This document shows, one piece after another, positions 43,325-51,584 of a stretch of DNA of 64,000 bases. The translations under genes and the position numbers were made by a program. Every line of letters starts with the position of its first letter. The first letter of the stretch is position 1. This stretch comes from an uncultured Planctomycetota bacterium (GTDB lineage: Bacteria > Planctomycetota > Phycisphaerae > SM23-33). The stretch covers positions 113,627 through 177,626 of the forward strand of contig CAITIS010000057.1 of NCBI GenBank assembly GCA_903892515.1. The letters are read 5' to 3'. The notes under the pieces were generated by a model, which saw only the letters and a program-made list of their open reading frames with translations, was not told the DNA's origin and did no database searches.

Positions 43325-43971
43325 ATTCGCGTGGCAGGACGGGCAGGAGGCTCAGTCAGTCGATGAGAAACGGTTTCATAATCTGACCCGTGACGAATTG
43401 GACTCGTGACTAATTGGACCCGTGACTAATTGGACCCGTGGCACAGCCGCCCTCGGCTGTGGATCTTGCCGCCTAGTCGACGTCTTTTCACGCGGCTCGC
43501 ACCCGAGGGCGGGCGCGAGTCGCACCTGCAACCGACTCTGCCATCGTGCCGCTTGCCAGGCCCGAAGGGCCGGAACGATTGTAGAGGGGGGCGTGAGCCC
43601 CCGGAATCAGGCCCAGAACGTATAGCCCCGAAGGGGCGGCACTGGCGGTCTACTCTGTCGCCCCTTCGGGGCTCGAATGTCCAAACGTCGCTGCCGGGGG
43701 CTCACGCCCCCGGCTACAATCGTCACGCCCCTTCGGGGCTCTACTGCAACCGGGTTTTGCTGCAATCAGGTTTTGCTGCAATCGGGGCTCTGTTGCAGCC
43801 GGTCTACGCTGCAACGTGCTGAAATGCGTTGTCAGTTGCACCTTCCCCAGACCAACCGGCCATCGCGTCCGCTGATTCATTGACTCGCCCAGGAACCAGG
43901 AACCAGGAACTAACAACTAACAACTACTCACCATGGCCTGCGACCTGCGACCTACGACCTATTCCCTGCCG
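43325..43971. repeat. Repeat-filled spacer, no gene seen
   Basis: Short direct repeats GACCCGTGACTAATTG occur at about 43385-43440. Family H text (AGGCCCGAAGGGCCGG, AGCCCCGAAGGGGCG, GGGGGCTCACGCCCCCGG) spans 43558-43740. A GGTTTTGCTGCAATC repeat lies at 43750-43790. AACCAGGAACCAGGAACTAAC-type repeats lie at 43885-43930, and ACCTGCGACCTACGACC at 43939. Confidence 0.6.
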
Positions 43972-44517
43972 CTAAAACAGCTCGAAGATCGACTGGCTTT
44001 TCACGATGGCGCGTTCGTCGGGGAAGGCGTGGTACGTGAAGACGTGGAATTGCCGGGTGCGCGTCTCGAAGTCCAGGTACGTGAAGGGGGAAAGGTCGCC
44101 CACCGACCACTGCGGGAAGGAAATATAGATTCCCGTGCGGTGGGCCTGCTCGGTCAGGTCGGCGTGGCTGCGGGCGAAGGTGCGGGGGCTCATGCGTTCG
44201 ACCTGGACGTTGACGAGGTAGCGCAGGCCGGTGATGAGATCGACGCGCCGGCTCTTTTCGCCGCGCAAGGCCAGACTCAGCAGGCGATTGCGGGCCGGTA
44301 GCCGCTCGGGCCGGTCCGAGACGATCTCCGTCAAGACCCCTTTTTGCCGGTCGTAAAAGCCGATGCTGTGGCCTGAGCCCGTCACCAGGATCTGGGCCTC
44401 GTAATATCGCCGCCGGATCGTCTGGGTGTGGTAGATGTCGAACAGCTCCGGGTGCAGAGGCCGGCTGTACAAGAGAAAGCGCAGACTGCTGACGCGTTGT
44501 TTCTGTTCCGTCGCCAT
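43972..44517 (-). CDS. DUF2617-like protein
   Basis: The 181-residue protein resembles DUF2617: AQILVTGSGHSIGFYDRQKG then LTEIVSD, VNVQVERMSPRTFARSHADL, and the end QFHVFTYHAFPDERAIVKSQ, which parallels the family's WHAYP segment. No membrane segment, signal or catalytic motif was seen. The start at 44517 has AGGTGAC just upstream, with TATAAT 11 nt before the ATG. Biochemical function of the family is unknown. Confidence 0.65.
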   Translation of the reverse strand: MATEQKQRVSSLRFLLYSRPLHPELFDIYHTQTIRRRYYEAQILVTGSGHSIGFYDRQKGVLTEIVSDRPERLPARNRLLSLALRGEKSRRVDLITGLRYLVNVQVERMSPRTFARSHADLTEQAHRTGIYISFPQWSVGDLSPFTYLDFETRTRQFHVFTYHAFPDERAIVKSQSIFELF

Positions 44518-44528
44518 GTCACCTGTGG

Positions 44529-44534
44529 ATTATA
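44529..44534 (-). promoter_or_regulatory. Candidate -10 box for the DUF2617-like gene
   Basis: TATAAT on the minus strand, 11 nt before the ATG, implying a leader of only a few bases that nevertheless contains AGGTGA. Confidence 0.45.
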
Positions 44535-44579
44535 CCGAGCCGGCCACGGGCAGGGTCAGTGCGGAAAGGCGGAATCGGT

Positions 44580-44780
44580 GATTTCGGCGCGGAAAGGGGC
44601 GGAAGGAAGGTCGGAGGTCGGAGGCCGGAGGCCAGAGGCCGGAGGCCAGAGCTGAGGTCCGAGGTCCGAGGCCGGAGGCCTGAGCGCGGGAAGGTCAACC
44701 ATTCTCATTGCGCCCCGCGTTCGACGAGTCCACGAGTTCACGGACTCACGAGTTCACGGATTCACGAACCCACGAATTCC
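44580..44780. repeat. Low-complexity purine and CACGA-type direct repeats
   Basis: 44590-44690 is a run of GGTCGGAGG / GGCCGGAGGCC / AGAGG units. 44725-44780 is a run of approximately 10-bp CACGAGTTCACGGACT-type units. The first type recurs at 63160-63200 and a looser form (GGTCATAGGTCGTAG) at 48927-48956. No gene. Confidence 0.6.
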
Positions 44781-44865
44781 TTCCCCGCCGGTTCGCTTGC
44801 CGGCCATTTTGTGTTATGGTTTTGCCCTTAACGAATCGCACTCGAATCCCTGGGAGTATTCACGA

Positions 44866-45384
44866 ATGACGACCGAAGAACTGGCCAAGCGGGTCAAGGC
44901 CGTGGCGTATCTGGAAGGCGACTTTCTGTTGCGCAGCGGCAAGCGGAGCCGTTTCTACCTGGACAAGTACCTCTTTGAGACCACGCCGGACATCCTGGCG
45001 GAGATGGGCCGGCGGATGGGCGCGTTCGCGGGCGATGCCGACATGATCGCCGGGCCCGAACTGGGCGCGGTGGCCCTGGCGGCGGCAACGTCCATGGCGA
45101 CGGGCAAGCCCTTTACCATCGTGCGCAAAGCCGCCAAGGAGTACGGCACCAGCAAGCTCATCGAGGGCACGCCGGTGGCGGGCAAGAAGGTGCTGCTGGT
45201 GGAAGACGTCGGCACCACGGCCGGGGCTGCTCTGGAGGCGGCCAAGGTGCTGGTGGCGGCCGGTGCGACCATCACGCGGCTGGTCTTCGCCATCGACCGC
45301 ATGGAAGGCGCCCGCGAAAACGTCCAGGCCGCCGGGTATGAATTCCAGGCCGTCCTGAACGCCAAAGACCTGGGAATCAAATAG
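44866..45384 (+). CDS. pyrE: Orotate phosphoribosyltransferase
   Basis: The 172-residue protein makes orotidine 5'-phosphate from orotate and PRPP in pyrimidine synthesis. It has the orotate/Lys region FLLRSGKRSRFYLDKYLF, IAGPELGAVALAAA, the flexible-loop basic stretch IVRKAAKEYGTSKLIEG, and the PRPP motif VLLVEDVGTTAGAA. Length is a little under the usual 200. The ATG at 44866 starts the conserved part (TTEELAKRVKAVAYLEGDF). No other pyr gene is adjacent and no attenuator was found. Confidence 0.93.
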   Translation: MTTEELAKRVKAVAYLEGDFLLRSGKRSRFYLDKYLFETTPDILAEMGRRMGAFAGDADMIAGPELGAVALAAATSMATGKPFTIVRKAAKEYGTSKLIEGTPVAGKKVLLVEDVGTTAGAALEAAKVLVAAGATITRLVFAIDRMEGARENVQAAGYEFQAVLNAKDLGIK

Positions 45385-45397
45385 TCGCGCAACGGCT

Positions 45398-45465
45398 GCC
45401 ATAGGTTGAGTATCCAAGGGTGCCATAGGTTGAGCCGCGCTGTCTTGCGGCTCTACCTATGCCTA
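45398..45465. repeat. Family D repeat, third locus
   Basis: TGCCATAGGTTGAG, then GGTGCCATAGGTTGAGCCGC and GCGGCTCTACCTATG, which pair as a hairpin. Confidence 0.65.
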
Positions 45466-45503
45466 ACGCACCCTATGCGTACCGCCGCGGCGCGGACCTG
45501 CGG

Positions 45504-45509
45504 TATAAT
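45504..45509 (+). promoter_or_regulatory. Candidate -10 box giving a near-leaderless transcript
   Basis: TATAAT, 8 nt before the ATG at 45518; no Shine-Dalgarno sequence. No good -35 was seen. Confidence 0.45.
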
Positions 45510-45517
45510 ATCCAGCC

Positions 45518-46678
45518 ATGAGGACAGCGCTATCCTGCCTGATGGTTCTTGCCCTGGCCGGGGCTGGTCTGGCCCAGACCAGCCAGAAGGCCAAGCTGCC
45601 GCTCTGGCAGCGCATCAATCAGGTCATCGACGTTCCGGCCATTGCGAACATGCCGCTGGAGAAGGCGCTCCAGCAGTACGCCCGCGAGTGCCGTCTCAAC
45701 TTCGCCATCGATTGGCAGGCCCTGCGGCTGGCCGGCGTGACCAGCCAGAAGCCCATCAGCGTCCCCGGCGGGAAGATGTCGATCGCCCAGATGCTGGACC
45801 TGGCGGCCCGCTCGGCCTCTGCCGGCAACACCGGCCTGGCCTGGCGCGTGGTGGGCGAGGAAATCTTCATCAGCACGCAGATGCGCGTGCTGCTGGCCAA
45901 CCAAATGGGCTCCTTGCCGATCTTCGCCACGCCGCCTTCCATGACGGCTGGGGCAACCAGCCGGCCGGCCGGGCAGTCCGCCCGCTCCGATCGCTCCGAC
46001 GGCGGTAAAGAAATCAGCTTTGACAATCTCCCGCTCAGTGCCGTGCTGGACAATTTTCGCGACACCTCGAAGGTGAATTTCCACGTGAACTGGCGCTCGC
46101 TGGAATTGGCGGGAATCACGCCTGACACGCCGGTGACGCTGAAGGTTCGCGACGTCTCGATTGCCCGCGGCATGGACCTGGTCTTCGACGGCATCAACGC
46201 CGGCAAGGACAGGATGAGCAGCGTGTACTGGATCGTGGACGAGGGCGTGGTGGAAATCGCCAGCGGCCTGGCCCTGAGCAACACCGTCAAGACCAAGGTC
46301 TTCGAGGTCGGTGACTTGCTGATGAGCCTGCCGAGATTCGATGCCCCCGGCGTGGGCGGCTCGGGCGGGCTGAGCAATGGCAGCACCGGCGGCGGCGCTG
46401 CCGGGACGTCCTCGGGGGGCGGTTCGAGCGGAACCAGTTCGAGCGGTTCGCCGGGCCGATCGGGCGGCTCCTATGGCGGCGGCGCATCGGGAAGTTCCGG
46501 CACATCGGGCGTCGGTCAGCAGCCCGGCGACACGCTGATCGCCGTCATCAAGGAATCCATCGGCCCGGACATGTGGCAGCCCACGGGCAAGGGCGACGTG
46601 AAGCTGCGCGGCACGCAGTTGATCATCACCCAGACGCCGCTGGGCTTTAAGCTGATGGAGCAGGCCTTCCGGCGATAG
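45518..46678 (+). CDS. Secreted protein with two STN-like domains
   Basis: The 386-residue protein has a signal peptide (LSCLMVLALAGAGLAQ). Two copies of an STN-like (secretin/TonB short N-terminal) fold follow: MPLEKALQQYARECRLNFAI at about 48-67 and LPLSAVLDNFRDTSKVNFHV at about 171-190. Each is followed by xxWRxLxLAGVT and KISV/LKVRDVSI segments. After the second domain a VFEVGDLL motif leads into a long Gly/Ser-rich linker (about 285-335) and then a small C-terminal domain (DTLIAVIKESIGPDMWQP, KLRGTQLIITQTPLGFKLME) resembling secretin N1 modules. There is no secretin pore domain. It could bind a secretin or act as a periplasmic adaptor; unproven. Confidence 0.7.
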   Translation: MRTALSCLMVLALAGAGLAQTSQKAKLPLWQRINQVIDVPAIANMPLEKALQQYARECRLNFAIDWQALRLAGVTSQKPISVPGGKMSIAQMLDLAARSASAGNTGLAWRVVGEEIFISTQMRVLLANQMGSLPIFATPPSMTAGATSRPAGQSARSDRSDGGKEISFDNLPLSAVLDNFRDTSKVNFHVNWRSLELAGITPDTPVTLKVRDVSIARGMDLVFDGINAGKDRMSSVYWIVDEGVVEIASGLALSNTVKTKVFEVGDLLMSLPRFDAPGVGGSGGLSNGSTGGGAAGTSSGGGSSGTSSSGSPGRSGGSYGGGASGSSGTSGVGQQPGDTLIAVIKESIGPDMWQPTGKGDVKLRGTQLIITQTPLGFKLMEQAFRR

Positions 46679-46694
46679 CAGCGAGCATCCACAT

Positions 46695-46872
46695 CCACAT
46701 CCACAGATTTCGCAGATTTCGCAGATTCCAGAGATTTCTCTCTGTGTCATCTGCGGAAGCGTTTCGACACTCGCACGCGTCACGCACCAGTGACGGCACA
46801 GCGGCATCCACAGATTTCGCAGATTCCACAGATCTCTCTCTGCGTCATCTGTGTAATCTGCGGAAGCGTATC
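46695..46872. repeat. Two copies of a CAGATTTCGCAGATT / ATCTGCGGAAGCG repeat
   Basis: Copies at about 46697-46762 and 46809-46872 share CACAGATTTCGCAGATT, AGATTTCTCTCTGTGTCATC-like and ATCTGCGGAAGCG. Each can fold between CGCAGATT and AATCTGCG-type ends. Confidence 0.65.
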
Positions 46873-46940
46873 GGCACGCTGGCCGTTGCTTCTTGCGGGC
46901 GGGCCTCCTAGCATACAGCCACTCTTTCAAGGAAATCTCC

Positions 46941-48920
46941 ATGCCCATGCCATCAATCCCCGTGCGACAGGTCCACTTGGATTTTCACACCAGCCCGGAC
47001 ATCACCGGCATCGCCGCGGATTTCGACCCGGAGCTTTTTGCCGACACACTGGCCAAGGCCCGCGTCAACTCGGTGACGTGTTTCGCCCGCTGCCATCACG
47101 GCTGGCTGTACTATGACAGCAAGAACGACCCCGCCCGGCGGCACCCGCACCTGAAGCGCAACCTGCTCGTCGAGCAGATAGACGCACTTCACGCCCGCGG
47201 CATTCGCACGCCCATCTACACCAGCGTCCGCTGGGACGACCTGACCGCCCAGCAGCATCCCGAGTGGCTGTGCCTCACCGCCGATGGCGCCATCAGCGGC
47301 ACCAGGCCGTACGAGCCGGGCTTCTACCGCGACCTGTGCGTCAACACGCCGTACGTTGACTTCCTCAAGGCCCACGTTCGCGACATCTTCCAGAGCGTCC
47401 CGGCCGTTGATGGCATGTTCTTCGACATCGTTTCCGTGCGAGACTGCTCCTGCGCGCATTGCCGGCGCGAGATGCTTTTCCGCGGCATCGACCCATCGAA
47501 CGCCCCGCAGCGGCTGGCGTTCGCACAGGAGGTCGTCGATCGCTTCCGGCTGGACATGACGCAATTCGTCCATCAACTCAGCGGCGATTGCACCGTCTTC
47601 CACAACGCCGGCCACGTGGGGCCATCGATTCGCACGTCCATCGACGCCTTCACGCACCTGGAGTTGGAATCGCTGCCCTCGGGCGGCTGGGGCTATCTGC
47701 ACTTTCCGGTGTCGATGCGGTATGCCCGCACGCTGGACAAGCCCTGCCTGGGCATGACCGGCAAGTTCCACACCAGTTGGGGCGACTTCCACTCTTTTAA
47801 GAATCGCGCCGCCCTGGAATTCGAGTGCTTCCACTCGCTGGCCCTGGGTGCGGCCTGTTCCATCGGCGATCAACTTCACCCCTCAGGCGCTACCTGCCAG
47901 GCCACGTACGACCTGATCGGCTCGGTGTACGCCCAGGTCGAGAAGAAGGAGCCCTGGTGCGTCGGGGCGGCAGCGCGGACCGAGTTGGCGGTGCTGACGC
48001 CCGAACGCGGCAGGGGCGGGCTGCCTGAATCCATCAAGGGGGCCGTGGCCGTGCTGGGGGAGTTGCGGATGCAATTCGACATCGTGGACGCCCTGGCGGA
48101 GTTTTCGCGCTACAAGTTGCTGGTGCTGCCCGACGAGGTGGCCGTCGATGAGGCCTTGGCCCGAAAGCTGGATGCGTACGCGCGGGCGGGCGGCAAGCTC
48201 ATCGCCAGCTACAAGTCGGGCTTGGACGCCGAGGGCAAGAGCTTTGCCGGCGAGTACTGGCCGATGGCGTACAAGGGCGACGCGCCGTTTAGTCCGGACT
48301 TCATTATGCCCGGGCCCAAACTGGCCAAGGATCTGCCGCAGGTGCAGCACGTGATGTACCTGCAAGGCCTGGAGGTCCAGGCCGCCCCCGGCAGCGAGGT
48401 GCTGGCCGACGCGTACGCGCCGTACTTCAACCGCACCTGGAGGCACTTCTGCTCGCACGCGCACACGCCCTCGTCCAATAAGAAGGCATACCCAGCCGTG
48501 CTGCGCCGCGGCGGCGTCATTTACTTCATGCACCCGATCTTCCGGCAATATCAGGACAAGGCCCCGCGCTGGGTCAAGCAGATGCTGTCAGCCGCCCTTG
48601 ACCTGCTCATCGGCCCGGCGCTGGTGCAGGTGGCTGGGCCATCGACGCTGCTGGCGAGCCTGATGCGCCAGGACCAGCCTGGCCGCGACGTGCTGCACCT
48701 GCTGCATTACATCCCGCAGCGCAAGTGCCAGTCGTTCGATATCGTGGAGGACGTGATCCCGCTATACGAGCTGACCTGCTCAGTGGCCGTCGATGCACCG
48801 ATCAAGAGCGTCACCTGCGTGCCCCAAGGGGAGAAGCTGAAGTTCGCGCAGAAAAACGGCAGAGTGGAGTTCGTCCTGCCCAAGTTGGAAGGGCATCAGA
48901 TGGTTGAGATGCAGGGATGA
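46941..48920 (+). CDS. Putative glycoside hydrolase (GHL6/fucosidase-like barrel)
   Basis: The 659-residue protein starts at the ATG at 46941 with AAGGAAA upstream. The N-terminal TIM barrel (VRQVHLDFHTSPDITGIAAD; FARCHHGWLYYDSK; YEPGFYRDLCVNTPYVDFLK; DGMFFDIVSVRDCSCAHCR) matches hypothetical glycosyl hydrolase 6 / alpha-L-fucosidase-like families; DIV in MFFDIV may be the nucleophile strand. Then comes FTHLELESLPSGGWGYLHFP and a second domain like the beta-galactosidase trimerisation/glutamine-amidotransferase fold (YKLLVLPDEVAVDEALARKL). No signal peptide is seen, so it is probably cytoplasmic or periplasmic by another route. Substrate unknown. Confidence 0.72.
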   Translation: MPMPSIPVRQVHLDFHTSPDITGIAADFDPELFADTLAKARVNSVTCFARCHHGWLYYDSKNDPARRHPHLKRNLLVEQIDALHARGIRTPIYTSVRWDDLTAQQHPEWLCLTADGAISGTRPYEPGFYRDLCVNTPYVDFLKAHVRDIFQSVPAVDGMFFDIVSVRDCSCAHCRREMLFRGIDPSNAPQRLAFAQEVVDRFRLDMTQFVHQLSGDCTVFHNAGHVGPSIRTSIDAFTHLELESLPSGGWGYLHFPVSMRYARTLDKPCLGMTGKFHTSWGDFHSFKNRAALEFECFHSLALGAACSIGDQLHPSGATCQATYDLIGSVYAQVEKKEPWCVGAAARTELAVLTPERGRGGLPESIKGAVAVLGELRMQFDIVDALAEFSRYKLLVLPDEVAVDEALARKLDAYARAGGKLIASYKSGLDAEGKSFAGEYWPMAYKGDAPFSPDFIMPGPKLAKDLPQVQHVMYLQGLEVQAAPGSEVLADAYAPYFNRTWRHFCSHAHTPSSNKKAYPAVLRRGGVIYFMHPIFRQYQDKAPRWVKQMLSAALDLLIGPALVQVAGPSTLLASLMRQDQPGRDVLHLLHYIPQRKCQSFDIVEDVIPLYELTCSVAVDAPIKSVTCVPQGEKLKFAQKNGRVEFVLPKLEGHQMVEMQG

Positions 48921-49349
48921 ACGGAAGGTCATAGGTCGTAGGTCATAGGTCGTAGGGAAGAAGAAACAGAGGAGACAGAAGAGACAGAAGCGGCAGAAGA
49001 AACAGCAGCAGAAGCGGACGCGGCAGCAGAAGCAGCAACAGAAGCAGAAACGGCAATTTGCCGCAGAGGCGCACAGAGCGCGGAGAAGTTTCAACCATAT
49101 GTAGGGTGGGCCGAATCCTGTAGGGTGGGCCGAGGAGCGAAGCGACGAGTCCCACCACGGGCAGCGGCGTCGCAGGGCAGGCCTGCGCAGGCTTGGGTGC
49201 CGTGGTTTGCGAGTGCAGCGAGCAACCACGCCCGACGCGGATGACGGCAGGGCATGTTGATCGGCCTGGCCCCAGGAGGCGGCCCGCATGCCTTTCCGCG
49301 AGTACACGTAAAGGCATGGCATCTGGCGATGCCACCCAGCCATTGATGG
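48921..49349. repeat. Spacer with purine-rich tract and families A, F and G
   Basis: 48955-49055 is a nearly pure purine/C tract of GAAGAAACAG-, AGACAGAAG- and GCAGCAGAAG-like units. 49100-49158 is family A (TAGGGTGGGCCGA twice, GAGCGAAGCGACGAGTCCC). 49199-49231 is family F (CGTGGTTTGCGAGTGCAGCG with GAGCAACCACG). 49287-49320 is family G (GCATGCCTTTCCGCGAGTAC, ACGTAAAGGCATGG). No gene. Confidence 0.6.
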
Positions 49350-50330
49350 CTACTTCCGCCGCCTCACCATCGCCATTCCGGCCAAGGCCAGAAGTGACAG
49401 CGTGGCGGGTTCGGGCACGGGCGTCAGCAGGAACGCACCCATGCTGCCGTAGCCGACAATCTGGCCGCTGTCGTTGATGGCGGTAGCTTGTACGAGCGTC
49501 CAGCCGGAAGCGGGGTCGATGAGACTGTTTAGGTCGGTCATCTTTCCATCGCCGTAGATAAAGGCGCGTGTAGAGTTGACGCCAGGGACCGTGTCAGAAT
49601 CGCCAACGACTTGCCCCTCGTTATTGATGCAGTAAGCTTCGCTGTACGTTCCGCCCAGCGTTCCAAGCCCTGTTACCGTTCCGTTGCTGCATAAGAAGGC
49701 AATACTGGGCTCCATCGTGCCGACAATCTGCCCGGCGTCATTGATCCCCCAAGCGTAGCTCCAGGCACCGTCGAACAGCGATCCCAGGTCGGTGGTGGCC
49801 CCATTCTCGCGGAACATTGCGCGTGTCGGTGTGACGGACGAACCGACAACTTGGCCGGAGTTGTTGATACTGACAGCGTTGACCGTGTTGACGCTCGGCC
49901 AGAGGCAGTCTGCCTGGCCGTCGCTGTACAGGCATGCGTAGAGGGATCCGTCTACGACTGCGGTTCCGACAATGCTGCCCGCATTGTTGATGCTATAGGC
50001 GCAGCCGAGCGACCCGCCGGACAAAGTGCTCATCATAATGCCGTTGCTGTACAGGAATGGGTGTCCGCCGGACTCCCCAACGACCTGCCCCAGATCATTG
50101 ATGCCCCAGGCTCGGCTATCGGAACTCAAGTAAGTCATAGTGCCACTGGTGTAGAGAAACGCTTGGCCCCAGTGATCGGGCGTAATGGAATAGCCGACAA
50201 CCTGCCCCGAATTGTTGATGTCCCAAGCGTAGCCTTGGCCAAGGCCCGTGACCGTGTAACGCACTTCACCGAGCGCAACCGATGCGTAGATCGCCACAGC
50301 CGCTGCCAGAATCGCCCATGTGCTCCGCAT
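49350..50330 (-). CDS. HAF-repeat secreted protein with PEP-CTERM tail
   Basis: The 326-residue protein has a signal peptide (MRSTWAILAAAVAIYASVALG). At least seven repeats of the HAF type follow, for example GYAWDINNSGQVVGYSI, AWGINDLGQVVGESGG, GTYSEAYCINNEGQVVGDS and AWGINDAGQIVGTME, each about 35-45 residues and likely one blade or pair of strands of a propeller. It ends GAFLLTPVPEPATLSLLALA and MVRRRK, a PEP-CTERM signal. GGAGCAA lies upstream of the ATG. Function of HAF proteins is unknown. Confidence 0.82.
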   Translation of the reverse strand: MRSTWAILAAAVAIYASVALGEVRYTVTGLGQGYAWDINNSGQVVGYSITPDHWGQAFLYTSGTMTYLSSDSRAWGINDLGQVVGESGGHPFLYSNGIMMSTLSGGSLGCAYSINNAGSIVGTAVVDGSLYACLYSDGQADCLWPSVNTVNAVSINNSGQVVGSSVTPTRAMFRENGATTDLGSLFDGAWSYAWGINDAGQIVGTMEPSIAFLCSNGTVTGLGTLGGTYSEAYCINNEGQVVGDSDTVPGVNSTRAFIYGDGKMTDLNSLIDPASGWTLVQATAINDSGQIVGYGSMGAFLLTPVPEPATLSLLALAGMAMVRRRK

Positions 50331-50438
50331 GATCGTTGCTCCGTTCTACTCAGAATGCGCAGACTCTCACCCGTGAGCACGATTGAGCGAACGAACCTCC
50401 GAAGGGCATAAATGTAGATAGGCCCCGACAACAGCTTA

Positions 50439-50466
50439 ACTCTACCACGAATTCCCACCTTGTCAA
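50439..50466 (-). promoter_or_regulatory. Promoter of the HAF/PEP-CTERM gene
   Basis: Minus strand: TTGACA (complement of 50461-50466), 16-nt spacer, TAGAGT (complement of 50439-50444). The spacer end AATTCGTGG resembles AATTTCGCGG in the promoter at 11520-11547. Confidence 0.65.
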
Positions 50467-50479
50467 CCTCCGACAAGGC

Positions 50480-50703
50480 CGGGTGGCATGGCGGGTGGCA
50501 TGGTCAGGCCATCCTTTGGCCTGGCCATGTTTCGACCTTCTGCATGGCCAGCCCCAAAGCGGGCTGGCCATGGCACCCGGCGCAACGCTGGGTGCCACTG
50601 GCTGGCACGGCTTCGCGTCTGGCGAAGGCGGGACTGCCTATGCTGGACGCCTCGCATAGGTAGAGCTGCCAGACGGCGCGGCTCAACCTATGGCACCCAT
50701 CAC
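50480..50703. repeat. Families E and D repeats
   Basis: CGGGTGGCATGGCGGGTGGC, GGCATGGTCAGGCC and GGCCTGGCCATG (family E-like), then CTGGCACGGCTTCGCGTCTG, GCGAAGGCGGGACTGCCTAT and ATAGGTAGAGCTGCC...GGCTCAACCTATGGCACCC (family D, opposite orientation). Confidence 0.65.
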
Positions 50704-50768
50704 GCGGACACGCCTGCCCGCCCTGCGGCTACCTCGGCTAGAATCCGGCCATTTTCGGGCGATTTCGC

Positions 50769-50798
50769 TTGACAAACTGCCTTGAGTATGTTTTCTAG
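50769..50798 (+). promoter_or_regulatory. Candidate promoter of the 28-codon ORF
   Basis: Perfect TTGACA (50769-50774). A -10-like TTTCTA or TTCTAG follows at 50792-50798 with a 17-18 nt spacer, which is weak. The surrounding 100 nt are more AT-rich than the region. Confidence 0.45.
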
Positions 50799-50861
50799 AC
50801 ATCAGATATATCGCATCACGGGGATGCCTGAAGGGAAGTTCACGCCCAAAAGGAGCTTGTC

Positions 50862-50948
50862 ATGGCTTATTGGATGGACCTGTATCAATTCCTGCTCAGC
50901 CCGGAGATGACGCCGGCCGTGAGGCAGAGGTTCAGCTGGGAGCGCTGA
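50862..50948 (+). CDS. Very small ORF, 28 residues
   Basis: ATG at 50862 with AAAGGAG centred about 10 nt upstream and a candidate TTGACA promoter about 90 nt upstream. The peptide begins MAYWMDLYQFLLSPEM and ends RQRFSWER. It is mildly amphipathic, has three Trp, and has no signal or membrane segment. The combination of promoter and ribosome site is better than chance, but there is no homology support. It could be a small regulatory protein or the leader peptide of an RNA. Confidence 0.5.
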   Translation: MAYWMDLYQFLLSPEMTPAVRQRFSWER

Positions 50949-51149
50949 ACGGCATGCCTGCACGTCCCGCTACTCTTGGGCCAACGAGGCCGCTGCCGCC
51001 AATAAGCGGCGTCGGGGCCCTTTCGCCCATAAGCGCCCCCATGCGCACACCCCGCGCCGCAACCACGTTCGCAACCTGGCAGTGCCGACCGTCAGCGACG
51101 CGGAACATCATGGGGCCAAGATATATCGCACTGGGAGCGGAACGTTACG

Positions 51150-51275
51150 AATCGTGCCCAATGGTTCCGAACCGTTCCGTTTGGTTCCGTTTGGTTCCGT
51201 TTCGTTCCGTTTGGTGCCGCTTGGTTCCCAATCGTTCCCAACGGTTCCAGGTTGTTCCGTCAGGTTCCGCGTGGT
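51150..51275. repeat. 10-bp tandem repeat (GGTTCCGTTT)
   Basis: About twelve units of 10 bp with consensus GGTTCCGTTT, diverging toward the right (GGTTCCCAAT, CGTTCCCAAC, GGTTCCAGGT). A short relative (CGAATCGTTCCCCACGGTTC) lies at 56180-56205. Period 10 matches the DNA helical turn. No gene could be supported. The adjacent 51287-51325 is a family F palindrome (GTGGTTGCTTCGC / GCGCAAACCACGGCAC). Confidence 0.75.
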
Positions 51276-51399
51276 GTCGGCCCGACGTGGTTGCTTCGCT
51301 TCGCTGCGCAAACCACGGCACCGGCTGCATGAGCATGAAAAAGGCCGGCGGATCGTTGACCCGCCGGCCCTTTATTTCACCGTATTATCCCTTGAATCC

Positions 51400-51584
51400 C
51401 CTGCATCACTGCTCCGTCGTTCGGCCCCGTCCGCAGAACCTTCGCAACAGCGCGAAGAACCTGCGGACCCTACCGAGTGCGGCGAAGAATCTGGGGACCC
51501 TACCGAGTGCCTGTCGTTCGCATTTCCCCTACGCCCTACGCCCTACGCCCTATGCCCTATGCCCTACGCCCTATGCCCTGCCGC
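51400..51584. repeat. Direct repeats and CCCTACGC units
   Basis: GCGAAGAACCTGCGGACC / GCGAAGAATCTGGGGACC, each followed by CTACCGAGTGC, is a 30-bp direct repeat at about 51440-51510. 51525-51583 is seven or more CCCTACGC/CCCTATGC 8-10 bp units, a motif also found at 56012-56030 and 63308-63345. No gene. Confidence 0.65.

Noticed and set aside
46941..48920. Considered as a beta-galactosidase
   Set aside because: No GH42/GH2 active-site motif was recognised; only the trimerisation-like second domain recalls GH42.
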